Source of the DNA: Pseudonocardia sp. CNS-004
Lineage (GTDB): Bacteria; Actinomycetota; Actinomycetes; Mycobacteriales; Pseudonocardiaceae
NCBI GenBank assembly: GCA_001942185.1
Contig: MKJV01000108.1
Location: 1-57,053, forward strand
Length of the DNA stretch: 57,053 bases
Direction: 5' to 3'
Shown here: positions 33,734-42,080 of the stretch, one piece after another
How the letters are laid out: every line of letters begins with the position of its first letter
How positions within the stretch are numbered: position 1 is the stretch's first letter
Notes under the pieces: model-generated
What the model saw: only the letters and a program-made list of their open reading frames with translations
Database searches by the model: none
Told to the model about the DNA's origin: nothing
Made by a program: the position numbers and the translations under genes

Positions 33734-34889
33734 CCCGCCGGGTGCTGGTGGTCCGCCTCGACGCGGTGGGTGACGTGCTGCTCGCAGGCCCCGCCGTGCG
33801 CGCCGTGGCCGCCGACGCCGAGGTGTCCATGCTGTGCGGGCCGCGGGCGCCCGGCCGCCCGGCTCCTGCCCGGCGTGCGGCGGGTGCTGGAGTGGGCGAG
33901 CCCGTGGATCGTGGACCCGCCGCCGCCGGTGACGCGCGGGGACGTGGCCGGGATCGTCGCGGCCCTCGCCGGCCACGGGGGCGACGGCCACGGGTTCGAC
34001 GAAGCCGTCGTGCTCACGTCGTTCCACCAGTCGCCGCTGCCGACCGCGCTGCTGCTGCGGCTGGCCGGGGTCGGTCGGATCACCGGGGCGTCGGTCGACT
34101 ACCCGGGCACGCTGCTCGACGTCCGGTTGCGCCCCGGTGACGGCCCGCGCGGCGACCTGCCCGAGGACATCCCGGAGCCCGACCGCGCCCTCGCGATCGC
34201 CGCGGCGGCCGGGTTCCGGCTCCCGGCGGGCGACGACGGGCGGCTCGCGGTGCGCCGCCCGCCCGCGTCCGCGCCTGCTGCGACCCGCTGCACCCCCGCC
34301 CTCGTCGTGCTCCACCCCGGTGCCACCGTCCCCGCCCGTCGCTGGCCCGTCGAGCTGCACCGGCGTGCGGCGCGGCTGCTCACCGACGCCGGCACGCCCG
34401 TCGTCGTCACGGGCGGACCGGGGGAGCGCGACCTCACCGCCGCGGTCGCCGACGGCCACCGCCCGGGCCACTGCCTTGACCTGGGCGGGCGCCCTTGACC
34501 TGGGCGGGCGCACCGACCTCGCCCGGCTCTCCGGCGTGCTCGCCGGCGCATCGGCGCTCGTGGCGGGCAACACCGGCGCGGCCCACCTCGCCGCAGCCGT
34601 CGGGACCCCGGTCGTCTCGCTGTTCGCCCCGGTCGTGCCCCCCGTGCGGTGGCGGCCCCACCGGGTCCCGCACGTGCTGCTCGGCGACCAGGACGCTCCG
34701 TGCCGCGGCTCGCGCGCCCGGGAGTGCCCGGTGCCGGGCCACCCCTGCCTGTCGCGCGTGGCACCCGAGGAGGTCGTCGCCGCGCTGAACCGGCTGGTGG
34801 CGGCGGCGTCCGCGCCCGCCCCGGCCGCGCCCCACGTCCTCGTCCCCGCCGGGCAGCCGGCGATGCACTCGAAGGAAGGATCTCCGTGA
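33730..34889 (+). CDS. GT9 heptosyltransferase-family protein A (frame broken twice)
   Basis: About 380 aa corrected. The N-terminal TRRVLVVRLDAVGDVLLAGP is the GT9/ADP-heptose transferase start. LVVLHPGATVPARRWPVELH and ALVAGNTGAAHLAAAVGTPV then SLFAPVVPPVRWRP are the donor-site blocks. The C-terminal Cys motif CRGSRARECPVPGHPCL resembles WaaF-type tails. One break is near 33850. The other is caused exactly by a 19-bp tandem duplication at 34474-34511; removing one copy restores HCLDLGGRTDLARLSGVLAG. It would transfer heptose (or another sugar) to an unknown acceptor. Confidence 0.82.
34474..34511 (+). repeat. Exact 19-bp tandem duplication inside the GT9-A gene
   Basis: CCTTGACCTGGGCGGGCGC occupies 34474-34492 and is repeated without a mismatch at 34493-34511. 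Nineteen is not a multiple of three, so the second copy throws the gene out of frame. With one copy the frame reads through. Confidence 0.95.
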
Positions 34890-35625
34890 CCAGCACCCTC
34901 CCCGCTCCCGCCACCGCCCGCGCCCCGCGCCCGGTCGGCACCGTCCTCGTCACCGGCGCCGCCTCCGGCCTCGGCCGTGCGATCGCCCGCGCCGTCGCCG
35001 CGGCGGGGGGCAGGCCGCTGCTGCTGGACCGGGTGCCGGTCGAGCCGGGCCCGGAGCTCGGTGACGCCCCGTCCACCGCCGTCGACCTCGCCGACGGGCG
35101 GGGCAGCGAGGCCGCGATCGGCGAGCTCCTCGCCGCCTCGGGCGCCTCGACGCCGTCGTCACCGCGGCCGGAACGGACCGCTGCGGCACCCTCGCCGACG
35201 TCCCCGCCGAGGAGTGGGAGCGCGTGGTCCGCGTGAACCTGCTCGGCACCGCCGCCGTCATCCGGGCGGCGCTCCCGGCGCTCCGGGCGAACCGCGGCCG
35301 CGTCGTCACCGTCGCCTCCACCCTCGGCATCCGCGCCCTCCCGGACGCCTCGGCCTACTGCGCATCGAAGTTCGGCGTGGTCGGGATGACCCGGGCCCTC
35401 GCGGCCGAGCTGGCAGGCGAGGTCGGTGTCACGCTGCTCGTGCCGGGCGGAATGGACACGGCGTTCTTCGACGGCCGCCCCGAGCAGTACAAGCCCGGGC
35501 CGGACGCACAGCTGAACGATCCCGCCGAGGTGGCCGACGCCGTGCTCTACGCGCTCACCCGCCCCGACGGCTGCGAGGTGCGGGAGCTGGTGGTGTGCGC
35601 CTCCACGGAGCCGTCATGGCCCTGA
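34886..35625 (+). CDS. Short-chain dehydrogenase/reductase of the heptose island (one frame break)
   Basis: About 246 aa. The GTG at 34886 overlaps the GT9-A stop (GTGA). VGTVLVTGAASGLGRAIARA is the cofactor-binding TGxxxGxG motif, and VVTVASTLGIRALPDASAYC then ASKFGVVGMTRAL supplies the catalytic Ser and YxxxK. The frame shifts near 35150. This is a classical SDR, shorter than and different from the extended SDR HldD that epimerises ADP-heptose, but it occupies the place where an epimerase or reductase acting on the sugar would be expected. A sugar-modifying role is inference. Confidence 0.8.
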
Positions 35626-35678
35626 ACGGCACGGCCCTGAACGGCACGGCCCTGAACGGCACGGCCCTGAACGGCACG
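35619..35678 (+). repeat. Four perfect 15-bp repeats encoding (ALNGT)4
   Basis: GCCCTGAACGGCACG is repeated exactly at 35619-35633, 35634-35648, 35649-35663 and 35664-35678. It begins right after an ATG at 35616, and the SDR stop codon lies in the first unit. In that ATG frame the peptide is M(ALNGT)4GPAPG. This frame is offset from the GT9-B frame that starts properly by 35723. Confidence 0.95.
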
Positions 35679-35722
35679 GGCCCGGCACCGGGACACCACC
35701 CCGGTGCGACCGCGGCGGGCCG

Positions 35723-36805
35723 GTGGACGTGGCCGCGGCCCGGCGCGTCCTCGTGGTGCGCGCCGACAACATCGGCGACGTCGTCACGACCACGCCGGCC
35801 CTGCGGGCGCTGCGCGCGGCCGCGCCGGACGCGCGGGTCGAGCTGCTCGCGTCCCCGGCCGGTGCCGCGGTGGCGGCGATGATCCCCGAGCTGGACGGCG
35901 TGGTGGCGGTCTCCGCGTCGTGGCAGCAGCTGCCCGGCGCCGGGGACGACCCCGCGGCGGAGCGGGAGCTGCTGGAGCGGCTGACCGCACGCCGCTACGA
36001 CCTGCTGCTCGTGTTCACCTCGTTCTCCCAGTCGCCGTGGCCGGTGGCCCACCTGGGGCTGCTCGCCGGGATCGGCACGCGGGTCGTGCACTCGCGGGAG
36101 TTCGGCGGCGCGGTGGCCACGCACTGGGTGACGCCGCCGCCCGACACCACCCACCAGGTCGACCGCGCGCTGCACCTGCTCGCCGCGATCGGGGTGCCGC
36201 ACCGGGGGCGCGAGACGTCGCTGCGGGTGCCTGCCGACGCGGCCCGGGCGGCGACCGAGCTGGCGGCGGAGCGGACATCCGGGGCCCGGTTCGCGGTGCT
36301 CGCACCCGGTGCGTCGTGCGCGGCGCGGCGCTACCCCGCCGAACGCTTCGCCGCGGCGGCGGCCCAGCTCGCGCGGGCCGGGCTGCCGGTGCTGGTGGCG
36401 GGTTCCGCCGCGGAGGCGCCGCTCGTGGAGCGGGTCGTCGCCACGGCCGCCCACCCGGGTGTCACGCCCGTGCCGCCGGTGCCCCTGCCCGTCTTCACCG
36501 CCCTGCTCGCCGGTGCCTCCGTGGCGGTCACCAACAACTCCGGTGGCATGCACCTCGCCGACGCGGTGCGCACCCCGGTGGCGGTCACCCACGCCGGCAC
36601 CGAGCGCCCCACCGACCTGCGGCCGCGCAGCACGCGGGCCGCGCTGCTGGGCCGCGACGTCGCGTGCGCCCCGTGCCGGCAGCTGCAGTGCCCGTTCGAC
36701 CACGAGTGCCTCGACGTGCCCGCGGGTGATGTCGCCGCGGTGGCACTCGGCCTCGTGTCCCGACACCCGTCGCCGGGGCCCCGCTCGCCACCGAGAGGAG
36801 GACCG
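35723..36805 (+). CDS. GT9 heptosyltransferase-family protein B
   Basis: About 360 aa before the HldE start. AARRVLVVRADNIGDVVTTT is the GT9 N-terminus. LAPGASCAARRYPAERFAAA and VAVTNNSGGMHLADAVRTPV are donor-site blocks, followed by the Cys-rich tail CAPCRQLQCPFDHECLDV typical of WaaF-type enzymes. The start may instead be the ATG at 35616 carrying the (ALNGT)4 tail, if one indel near 35690-35720 is corrected. No stop separates this frame from hldE: it reads ...SPPRGGP straight into the hldE methionine at 36806. It is either a natural fusion or a lost stop. Confidence 0.84.
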
Positions 36806-38391
36806 ATGGCGCCGCGTTCCGTCGACCACCCGTGCGCTCCCCTGATCGACCTGTCCACCGCGGCCCCCGTACCGGCCGCGCTCGCCGGTCGCATCACCGA
36901 ACGCGCCCCGCGCGTCGTCGTCGTGGGTGACGCGCTCCTCGACGGCTGGCTCTGCGGCCCGGCGCGCCGCCTCGGCCGGGACGGCCCGGTGCCGGTGGTC
37001 GAGCTCGCCGAGACGCTCGTCGCCGCGGGTGGGGCCGGCAACGCCGCGGCCAACCTCGCGGCGCTCGGCGCGCGCGTCGACCTCGTGGCCGTGCTCGGAG
37101 ACGACGCCGACGCGGCGCCGTTGCGCGGCCTCCTGCACGAGGCCGGGGTGCGCACGGCGCACTGCGTCACCGAGGAGGGGCGGGCCACCGCCGTGAAGCG
37201 CAGGCTGGTGTCGGGCGGCCAGCCGCTCGCACGCTACGACGCCGGGCCGCAGCACCCGCCCCGGCCGGAGACGGCGGACGCGCTGGTGGCGGCGCTGGAG
37301 GCGGCGCTCGGCCCCGGCGCCGGCCCGGTCGCCGCCGGCCCGGTCGATGCCGTGCTCGTCGCCGACTACGGCCTCGGGGCCGTCGGTGCCGAGGTGCGCG
37401 ACGCGGTGCGGCGGCTGCGTACGCGGATTCCGCTGCTCGTGGTGGACACCCGGGCCGGCGACGGCTGGGCGGCGGTGCACCCCGACGTCGTGACGCCGAA
37501 CGCGGCGGAGGCCGCCACCCTGGTCGGGGGTGAGGAGCCGGTCGGCGCGGGGCGCAGGCTCGCGTGGGTGCTGAACCGCCGCGCCGACCTGGTGGCGGCC
37601 GCGGGGGGCGGCGACGGTCGTCGTCACGCTCGACGTGGACGGCGCCGTCCACGCTCGACGTGGACGGCGCCGTCCGGCTGCCGGCCGACCCGGCGGCACC
37701 CGCGCAGCGCACCACCACCGCGCGCCCCGGCCCGGAGTCCCGGCGTGCGGCGCGGGCGACACCTTCACCGCGGCACTGACGGCCGCGCTCGCCGCGGCAC
37801 CGGCGCCGAGCAGGCACTGGTGCTCGCCCAGTGCGCGGCGACGTGGTGGTGGGGCAGGACGGCACCGCGGTCTGCTCGGCCGGCGCCCTGACCGCGCGGC
37901 TGGCGGCGCGCGACCGCGGCGGCCTGCTCGGGCACCGGGACCTGCTCGCGATCGTGGCCGAGCACCGGCGCCGGGGCAGCCGGATCGTGTTCACCAACGG
38001 CTGCTTCGACGTGCTGCACCGCGGCCACGTCGCGTACCTGCGGCAGGCCCGCGCGCTCGGCGACGTGCTGGTCGTCGCGCTCAACGACGACGACAGCGTG
38101 GCGCGGCTCAAGGGCCCGGAGCGGCCGGTGAACCCGCTGGAGGACCGGGCGGGCGTGGTGGGCGCGATCGACTGCGTCGACCTGGTGACCTCGTTCTCCG
38201 AGGACACACCCGCCGAGCTGATCGAGGCCCTGCACCCGGACGTCTACACGAAGGGCGGCGACTACACGCCGCAGATGCTGGCCGAGACCCCGATCGTCGA
38301 GCGCCTCGGCGGGGAGGTGCGGGTGCTCGACTACCTGTCGGACCACTCGACGACCGCGATCATGGGCCGGATCAAGGCGGGTCGGCGATGA
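36806..38391 (+). CDS. hldE: Bifunctional heptose 7-phosphate kinase / heptose 1-phosphate nucleotidyltransferase (frame broken)
   Basis: An ATG with a strong gagaggagg site. The PfkB kinase half has RVVVVGDALLDGWLCGP, VAAGGAGNAAANLAALGA and CGAGDTFTAALTAAL. The nucleotidyltransferase half has IVFTNGCFDVLHRGHVAYLR (HxGH), DVLVVALNDDDSVARLKG and YTKGGDYTPQMLAETPIVER. Together they give the HldE/RfaE reactions: heptose 7-P to 1,7-bisP, and heptose 1-P to ADP-heptose. The break at about 37620-37680 is an exact 25-bp tandem duplication; further small shifts lie at about 37750-37830. About 528 aa, slightly longer than E. coli HldE (477 aa). The nucleotide donor (ATP versus GTP/CTP) is not deducible. 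Confidence 0.87.
37625..37674 (+). repeat. Exact 25-bp tandem duplication inside hldE
   Basis: The 25 bases from CACGCTCGACGTGGACGGCG to CCGTC (37625-37649) are repeated exactly at 37650-37674. With one copy the gene reads VVTLDVDGAVRLPADP; with two the frame is lost. Confidence 0.95.
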
Positions 38392-38549
38392 GTGCGGCGA
38401 CGCCGGAGCTGGATGTGCTGGTCCCCACCGGCGACCGCCCCGTCCGGGGGCGGCGGGATCCTGCCGTCGGGGCCTACCACCTGGAGTCGCCGGCCACCGC
38501 GAGGGACCGGACCCTGCAGGCCCGCGACGTCGTCGGGAGCGCGTCGTGA
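38388..38549 (+). pseudogene. 53-aa ORF, probable internally deleted remnant of a glycosyltransferase
   Basis: The ATG overlaps the hldE stop (ATGA), and its stop overlaps the next start (GTGA), so it occupies a full gene slot in the operon. The first residues, MSAATPELDVLVPTGDRPV, resemble the LDVLVPTCDRP start of GT2 transferases. The last, GAYHLESPATARDRTLQARD, look like a different, C-terminal part of such a protein. A deletion that removed the catalytic middle would explain this. The alternative is a genuine small coupled protein. Confidence 0.4.
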
Positions 38550-39965
38550 GCCCCGGTCGGCGGAACCGGCGGGTCGTGGTGGTCGGGGACACCCTGCTCG
38601 ACATCGACGTGGACGGCAGCGTCGACCGGCTGTGCCCGGACGCCCCGGCCCCGGTGCTCGCCGTGGCGGGGGAGCAGGCCCGGCCGGGCGGCGCCGGCCT
38701 CGCGGCCGCCTTGGTGGCCGGGCGCGGCATCCCGGTGCGCCTGGTCACGACGCTTCAGGACGACGAGCCGGGACGGCGGCTGCGCGGGCTGCTCGACGGC
38801 GCCGTCGACGTGGTGGCCGGGCCGGCCACGGGCGGCACCACCGTCAAGTGCCGGCTGCGCTGCGGCGGGCGGTCGATGCTGCGCACCGACCGCGGGCGGG
38901 GCGAGCCGGAACCCGGATTCGCCGCGGACCTCGACCTGGACGCCGCGTTCGCCGACGCCGGCGCCGTGCTCGTGTCCGACTACGGCCGCGGCGTCACGGG
39001 CGACCCGGACGTGCGGGCGGCGCTCGCGCGGGCGATCGCCCGGCACGTACCGGTCGTGTGGGACCCGCACCCGCGCGGGCCGGACCCGGTGCCCGGCGCC
39101 GCCGTCGTGACGCCGAACCTCGCCGAGGCGCGCGGCGCGGCGGGCGGCGAACCGGTGGCGGGATCGGGCGCCCGGGCGGCGCTGGAGCTGGCCGCCCGGC
39201 TGCTCGGCCGGTGGGACGCGCGCGCCGTCGCGGTCACGATGGCAGCGGCGGGGCCGTCGTGCGGCACCGGCACGGCGCCTGCTCCGCCGCGCCCGCCCCC
39301 GCGGTCGAGGGAGGCCGACCCGTGCGGCGCGGGTGACCACTTCGCGGGCGGTGTCGCCGCTGCGCTCGCCGCCGGGGCGACCATCGACGAGGCGGTCACC
39401 GACGCCGTGCTGGGCGCGGCCGGGTTCGTGGCGCGCGGGGGCGGCGCGCCGTCCGGCGGGCGGGTGACCGCTGGATGCAGCCCGTCGACGCGGACGTGCC
39501 GCGCCCGGCCGCGCCCAGCGGTCTGGACGCCGCGGCCCGGCTGGCGCGGCGGGTCCACGGGCGCGGCGGCACGGTGGTGGCGGCGGGCGGGTCGTTCGAC
39601 GAGCTCCACACCGGTCACACCGCCACCCTCGAGGCCGCTCGTGCCCTCGGCGACTGCCTGCTGGTGCTCGTCAACTCCGACGATTCGGTGCGCCGCCGGA
39701 CGGGCGGCCCGGGCCCGGGCGTGCCGCTCCCGGAGCGCATCGCCGCGCTGGCCGCGCTGGACTGCGTGGACGCCGTCGCCGTGTTCGACGCCGACGACCC
39801 GCGCCGGGTCCTGGACGCCTGCGCCCGGACCTGTGGGTGAAGGGCGGTGACCACGATCCCGCCGAACTGCCGGAGACCCCGCTGGTCCGCTCGTGGGGCG
39901 GCGAGGTCGTCGCGGTGCCCTACCGGCCCACCCGGACGGTGGTGGTGGCGACCACCCGTCCCTGA
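38546..39965 (+). CDS. Second HldE-like PfkB kinase-nucleotidyltransferase (frame broken)
   Basis: About 472 aa corrected. Kinase half: RRVVVVGDTLLDIDVDGSVD, ARPGGAGLAAALVAGRGIPV, LVSDYGRGVTGDPD, VVTPNLAEARGA and the catalytic PCGAGDHFAGGVAAAL. Transferase half: VVAAGGSFDELHTGHTATLE (HTGH), CLLVLVNSDDSVRRRTGG and LWVKGGDHDPAELPETPLVR. Frame changes lie near 39470 and 39825. It resembles the preceding hldE but diverges (GGSFDELHTGH for TNGCFDVLHRGH), so it may activate a different sugar phosphate. The start GTGA-overlaps the upstream remnant. It ends at a hairpin. Confidence 0.82.
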
Positions 39966-39969
39966 GAAC

Positions 39970-40002
39970 GCGGCTCCCTGAGAAGGCGGCCCGGGGAGCC
40001 GC
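39970..40002. terminator. Bidirectional terminator-like hairpin
   Basis: GCGGCTCCC (39970-39978) and GGGAGCCGC (39994-40002) form a perfect 9-bp stem around 15 nt. It sits in the 48-bp gap between the converging stops of the second HldE-like gene and GT9-C. Confidence 0.6.
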
Positions 40003-40013
40003 CCCTCGGGCGA

Positions 40014-41018
40014 TCAGCGCTGCGCGACGGTGCGGGAGGCGACCGGGACGGGCGGGGCGGCGGCCGCCTTCCTGCGCAGCCGGGCCGCCGCGCGCAGGAC
40101 GTCACCGACACCGACCGCGAGCAGGGCCGGGTCCGGGTCGTCGGCGAACGGGTCGCCGCGGCGCACGCTCGCGTCGCCGAGCGCGATGTGCGGGCCATCG
40201 GCGGGAGGTCCCCACCGGGCCGGGTCGACCGGGCCGAACAGGGTCACCGACGGGGTGCCGAAGGCCGCGGCCAGGTGGGCGATGCCGGTGTCGCCGCTCA
40301 CGACGAGCGAGGCGCCCGCCACGAGCGCGCTGAGCTGTTCCAGGTCGGTCCGCCCGGCGAGCACGCGCGACGCGCCGAGGCCCGCGGCACCCGCCACCGC
40401 GTGGGCCAGCTCCTGCTCGTCCGCACCGCCGGTGATCACGACCGGAGTGAGCGGGCAGTTCAGCGAGGCGGCGAGCTCGGCGAAGCGCCCCACCGGCCAC
40501 CGCTTGGCGCCGTGGCGCGCCCCCGGGTGCACGATCACGGGCGCGCAGACCCGGCTGCTCGACACCCCGGCCGGGGCGGTGAGCCGCAGATCGCGCGGGT
40601 CGGCAGCGATGCCGTGCCATTCGAGCATCGCGCACCAGCGCTCGCGCTCGTGCGCGTGGTGCGCGGCGACCTCGTCCACGTGCGGGCCAGGCCAGCCGGG
40701 CGAGGCGAAACCGATGCGCCGGTTCGGTTCGAGCGCGTCGAGGGCCCGGTGGCTCTGCGGCCCGCGGCCGTGCAGGTTGACCGCGACGTCCGGGGCGGCC
40801 CGCGACCACTCCAGCGCCTCGGGGGCGGCGGTGGGCAGCAGCTCGTCGACCGCGTCGACGAGCGCCACCAACGGCTCGAGCGCGGCGGTGGTGGCGAGCA
40901 CGATCCGGTGTCCGGGCAGCGCCCTGCGCAGCGCACGCAGCGCGGGCACCGCCACGAGGAGGTCCCCGAGGTGCAGTGCTCGCAGCACGAGCGCGGTCGG
41001 CCGGGCGATGTGCTCCAC
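40014..41018 (-). CDS. GT9 heptosyltransferase-family protein C
   Basis: About 334 aa from a GTG, intact. ARPTALVLRALHLGDLLVAV is the GT9 opening, PVIVHPGARHGAKRWPVGRF the donor block, and LVVSGDTGIAHLAAAFGTPS then VTLFGPVDPARWGPP the second donor block. It lacks the Cys-rich tail of GT9-A and GT9-B. VAVNLHGRGPQSHRALDALE is a conserved middle segment of actinobacterial GT9 enzymes. It faces the heptose operon from the other side. It probably adds another heptose-type sugar; the acceptor is unknown. Confidence 0.9.
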   Translation of the reverse strand: MEHIARPTALVLRALHLGDLLVAVPALRALRRALPGHRIVLATTAALEPLVALVDAVDELLPTAAPEALEWSRAAPDVAVNLHGRGPQSHRALDALEPNRRIGFASPGWPGPHVDEVAAHHAHERERWCAMLEWHGIAADPRDLRLTAPAGVSSSRVCAPVIVHPGARHGAKRWPVGRFAELAASLNCPLTPVVITGGADEQELAHAVAGAAGLGASRVLAGRTDLEQLSALVAGASLVVSGDTGIAHLAAAFGTPSVTLFGPVDPARWGPPADGPHIALGDASVRRGDPFADDPDPALLAVGVGDVLRAAARLRRKAAAAPPVPVASRTVAQR

Positions 41019-41140
41019 CTCTGCTGCGTACCCCCGGCCGGGGCGGGTGAATCCGCGCCCGTGGCCGCCGCCGCGCAACCGATCACCCGCGCAGGGCACC
41101 TACTCGGCGAGGTGGTGGACGAACCGGTCGCCGGCCAGTG

Positions 41141-41607
41141 CGGCGACCCGGCCAGCGCGCCGGGTTCCTCGAATCGGTGGGCCTGACGCCCCACGTGCAG
41201 GCCACCGGCGGCCGCGGCGTCCACGTCGTCGCCGCACTCGACGGTTCCGCGGATTTCGACCAGATCCGGAGCATCGCGCAGGATCTGGCCGACCGCTTCG
41301 TCGCACGGGACCCGGACCGGCTGACCACGGCCGCGCGCAAGGAACGCCGAGGCGGGCGCGTCTACCTCGACGTGAACCGCAACGCCTACGACCAGGCGTT
41401 CCTCGCGCCGTACTCCCTGCGGGCCCGGCCAGGGGCTCCGGTCGCCACCCCGCTGGAGTGGTCCGAGCTGGGCCGGGTCGCCCCGACCGCTACCGTCCGC
41501 CCGGGATCCGCCGGCGCCTGGCCCGCAAGGTCGATCCCAGGCCCGGCATCGGCGACCACGCCGCCGCGCCCGCCGATGTGCGCAGGCGACTCGACTCGTT
41601 GCGGTAG
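41141..41607 (+). pseudogene. Fragment of a LigD-type DNA polymerase/primase domain
   Basis: FLESVGLTPHVQATGGRGVH then VVAALDGSADFDQIRSIAQD, RGGRVYLDVNRNAYDQAFLA and PYSLRARPGAPVATPLEWSE match the C-terminal half of the archaeo-eukaryotic primase-like polymerase domain of LigD (non-homologous end joining). A shift near 41490 leads to PPGIRRRLARKVDP. The N-terminal half of the domain, with the catalytic Asp pair, is missing before GT9-C. No ligase or nuclease domain follows. A decayed end-joining gene. Confidence 0.8.
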
Positions 41608-41703
41608 CAGCCCGGCCCGAGCCGGTGCTCGCCCGGCGGACGAACGACGACCTGTGAACGGCGGCCTCGACCGAACTCGTGCCGTGGGGTACTCGGCCGG
41701 CGG

Positions 41704-42066
41704 TCAGGGCTCGATGGTGAGCCCGCTGATGCGCCCGTCGCGGAGCGTGAACCGGAACCGGAGGTCGACGATGCCGCCGGGGAAGTCGCCTTCGAGCCGG
41801 TGGGTTGCGGTGTAGTGCTCGTCGTCGACCTTCCGGGCGCCGGTGAGTGTGGTCGTGTAGGTGTACTCGCCTGCGGAGCGCTGCAGCCAGTCGCGGATCC
41901 GGCCGGGCCCGCGGTAGGTGTTCCCCTCGTCGACGACGGTGGCGTCGTCGGTGTAGTGGCCGACGGCTGTGTCGATGTCGCGGGCTCGGTGCGCGGCGAG
42001 GTAGGTGGTGATCGCCTCCGGGAGCCGTTGCGGGGAGATCTCGTATCCGGGATCCGATGTGGTCAT
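41704..42066 (-). CDS. SnoaL/NTF2-like small protein
   Basis: 120 aa. The sequence AITTYLAAHRARDIDTAVGH, YTDDATVVDEGNTYRGPGRI and RFRFTLRDGRISGLTIEP is typical of the NTF2-like/SnoaL fold with its conical ligand pocket. It is immediately downstream of the SDR on the same strand (14-bp gap) and under the same MerR-type control region, so it is probably in one operon. It may be a small-molecule binding or isomerase-like protein; no activity can be assigned. Confidence 0.85.
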   Translation of the reverse strand: MTTSDPGYEISPQRLPEAITTYLAAHRARDIDTAVGHYTDDATVVDEGNTYRGPGRIRDWLQRSAGEYTYTTTLTGARKVDDEHYTATHRLEGDFPGGIVDLRFRFTLRDGRISGLTIEP

Positions 42067-42080
42067 GAGTGCCTCCTTCG

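Noticed and set aside
41608..41703. Possible extra gene between the LigD fragment and the SnoaL-like gene
   Set aside because: Only 96 bp remain and no ORF there has a start, ribosome site and coding character.
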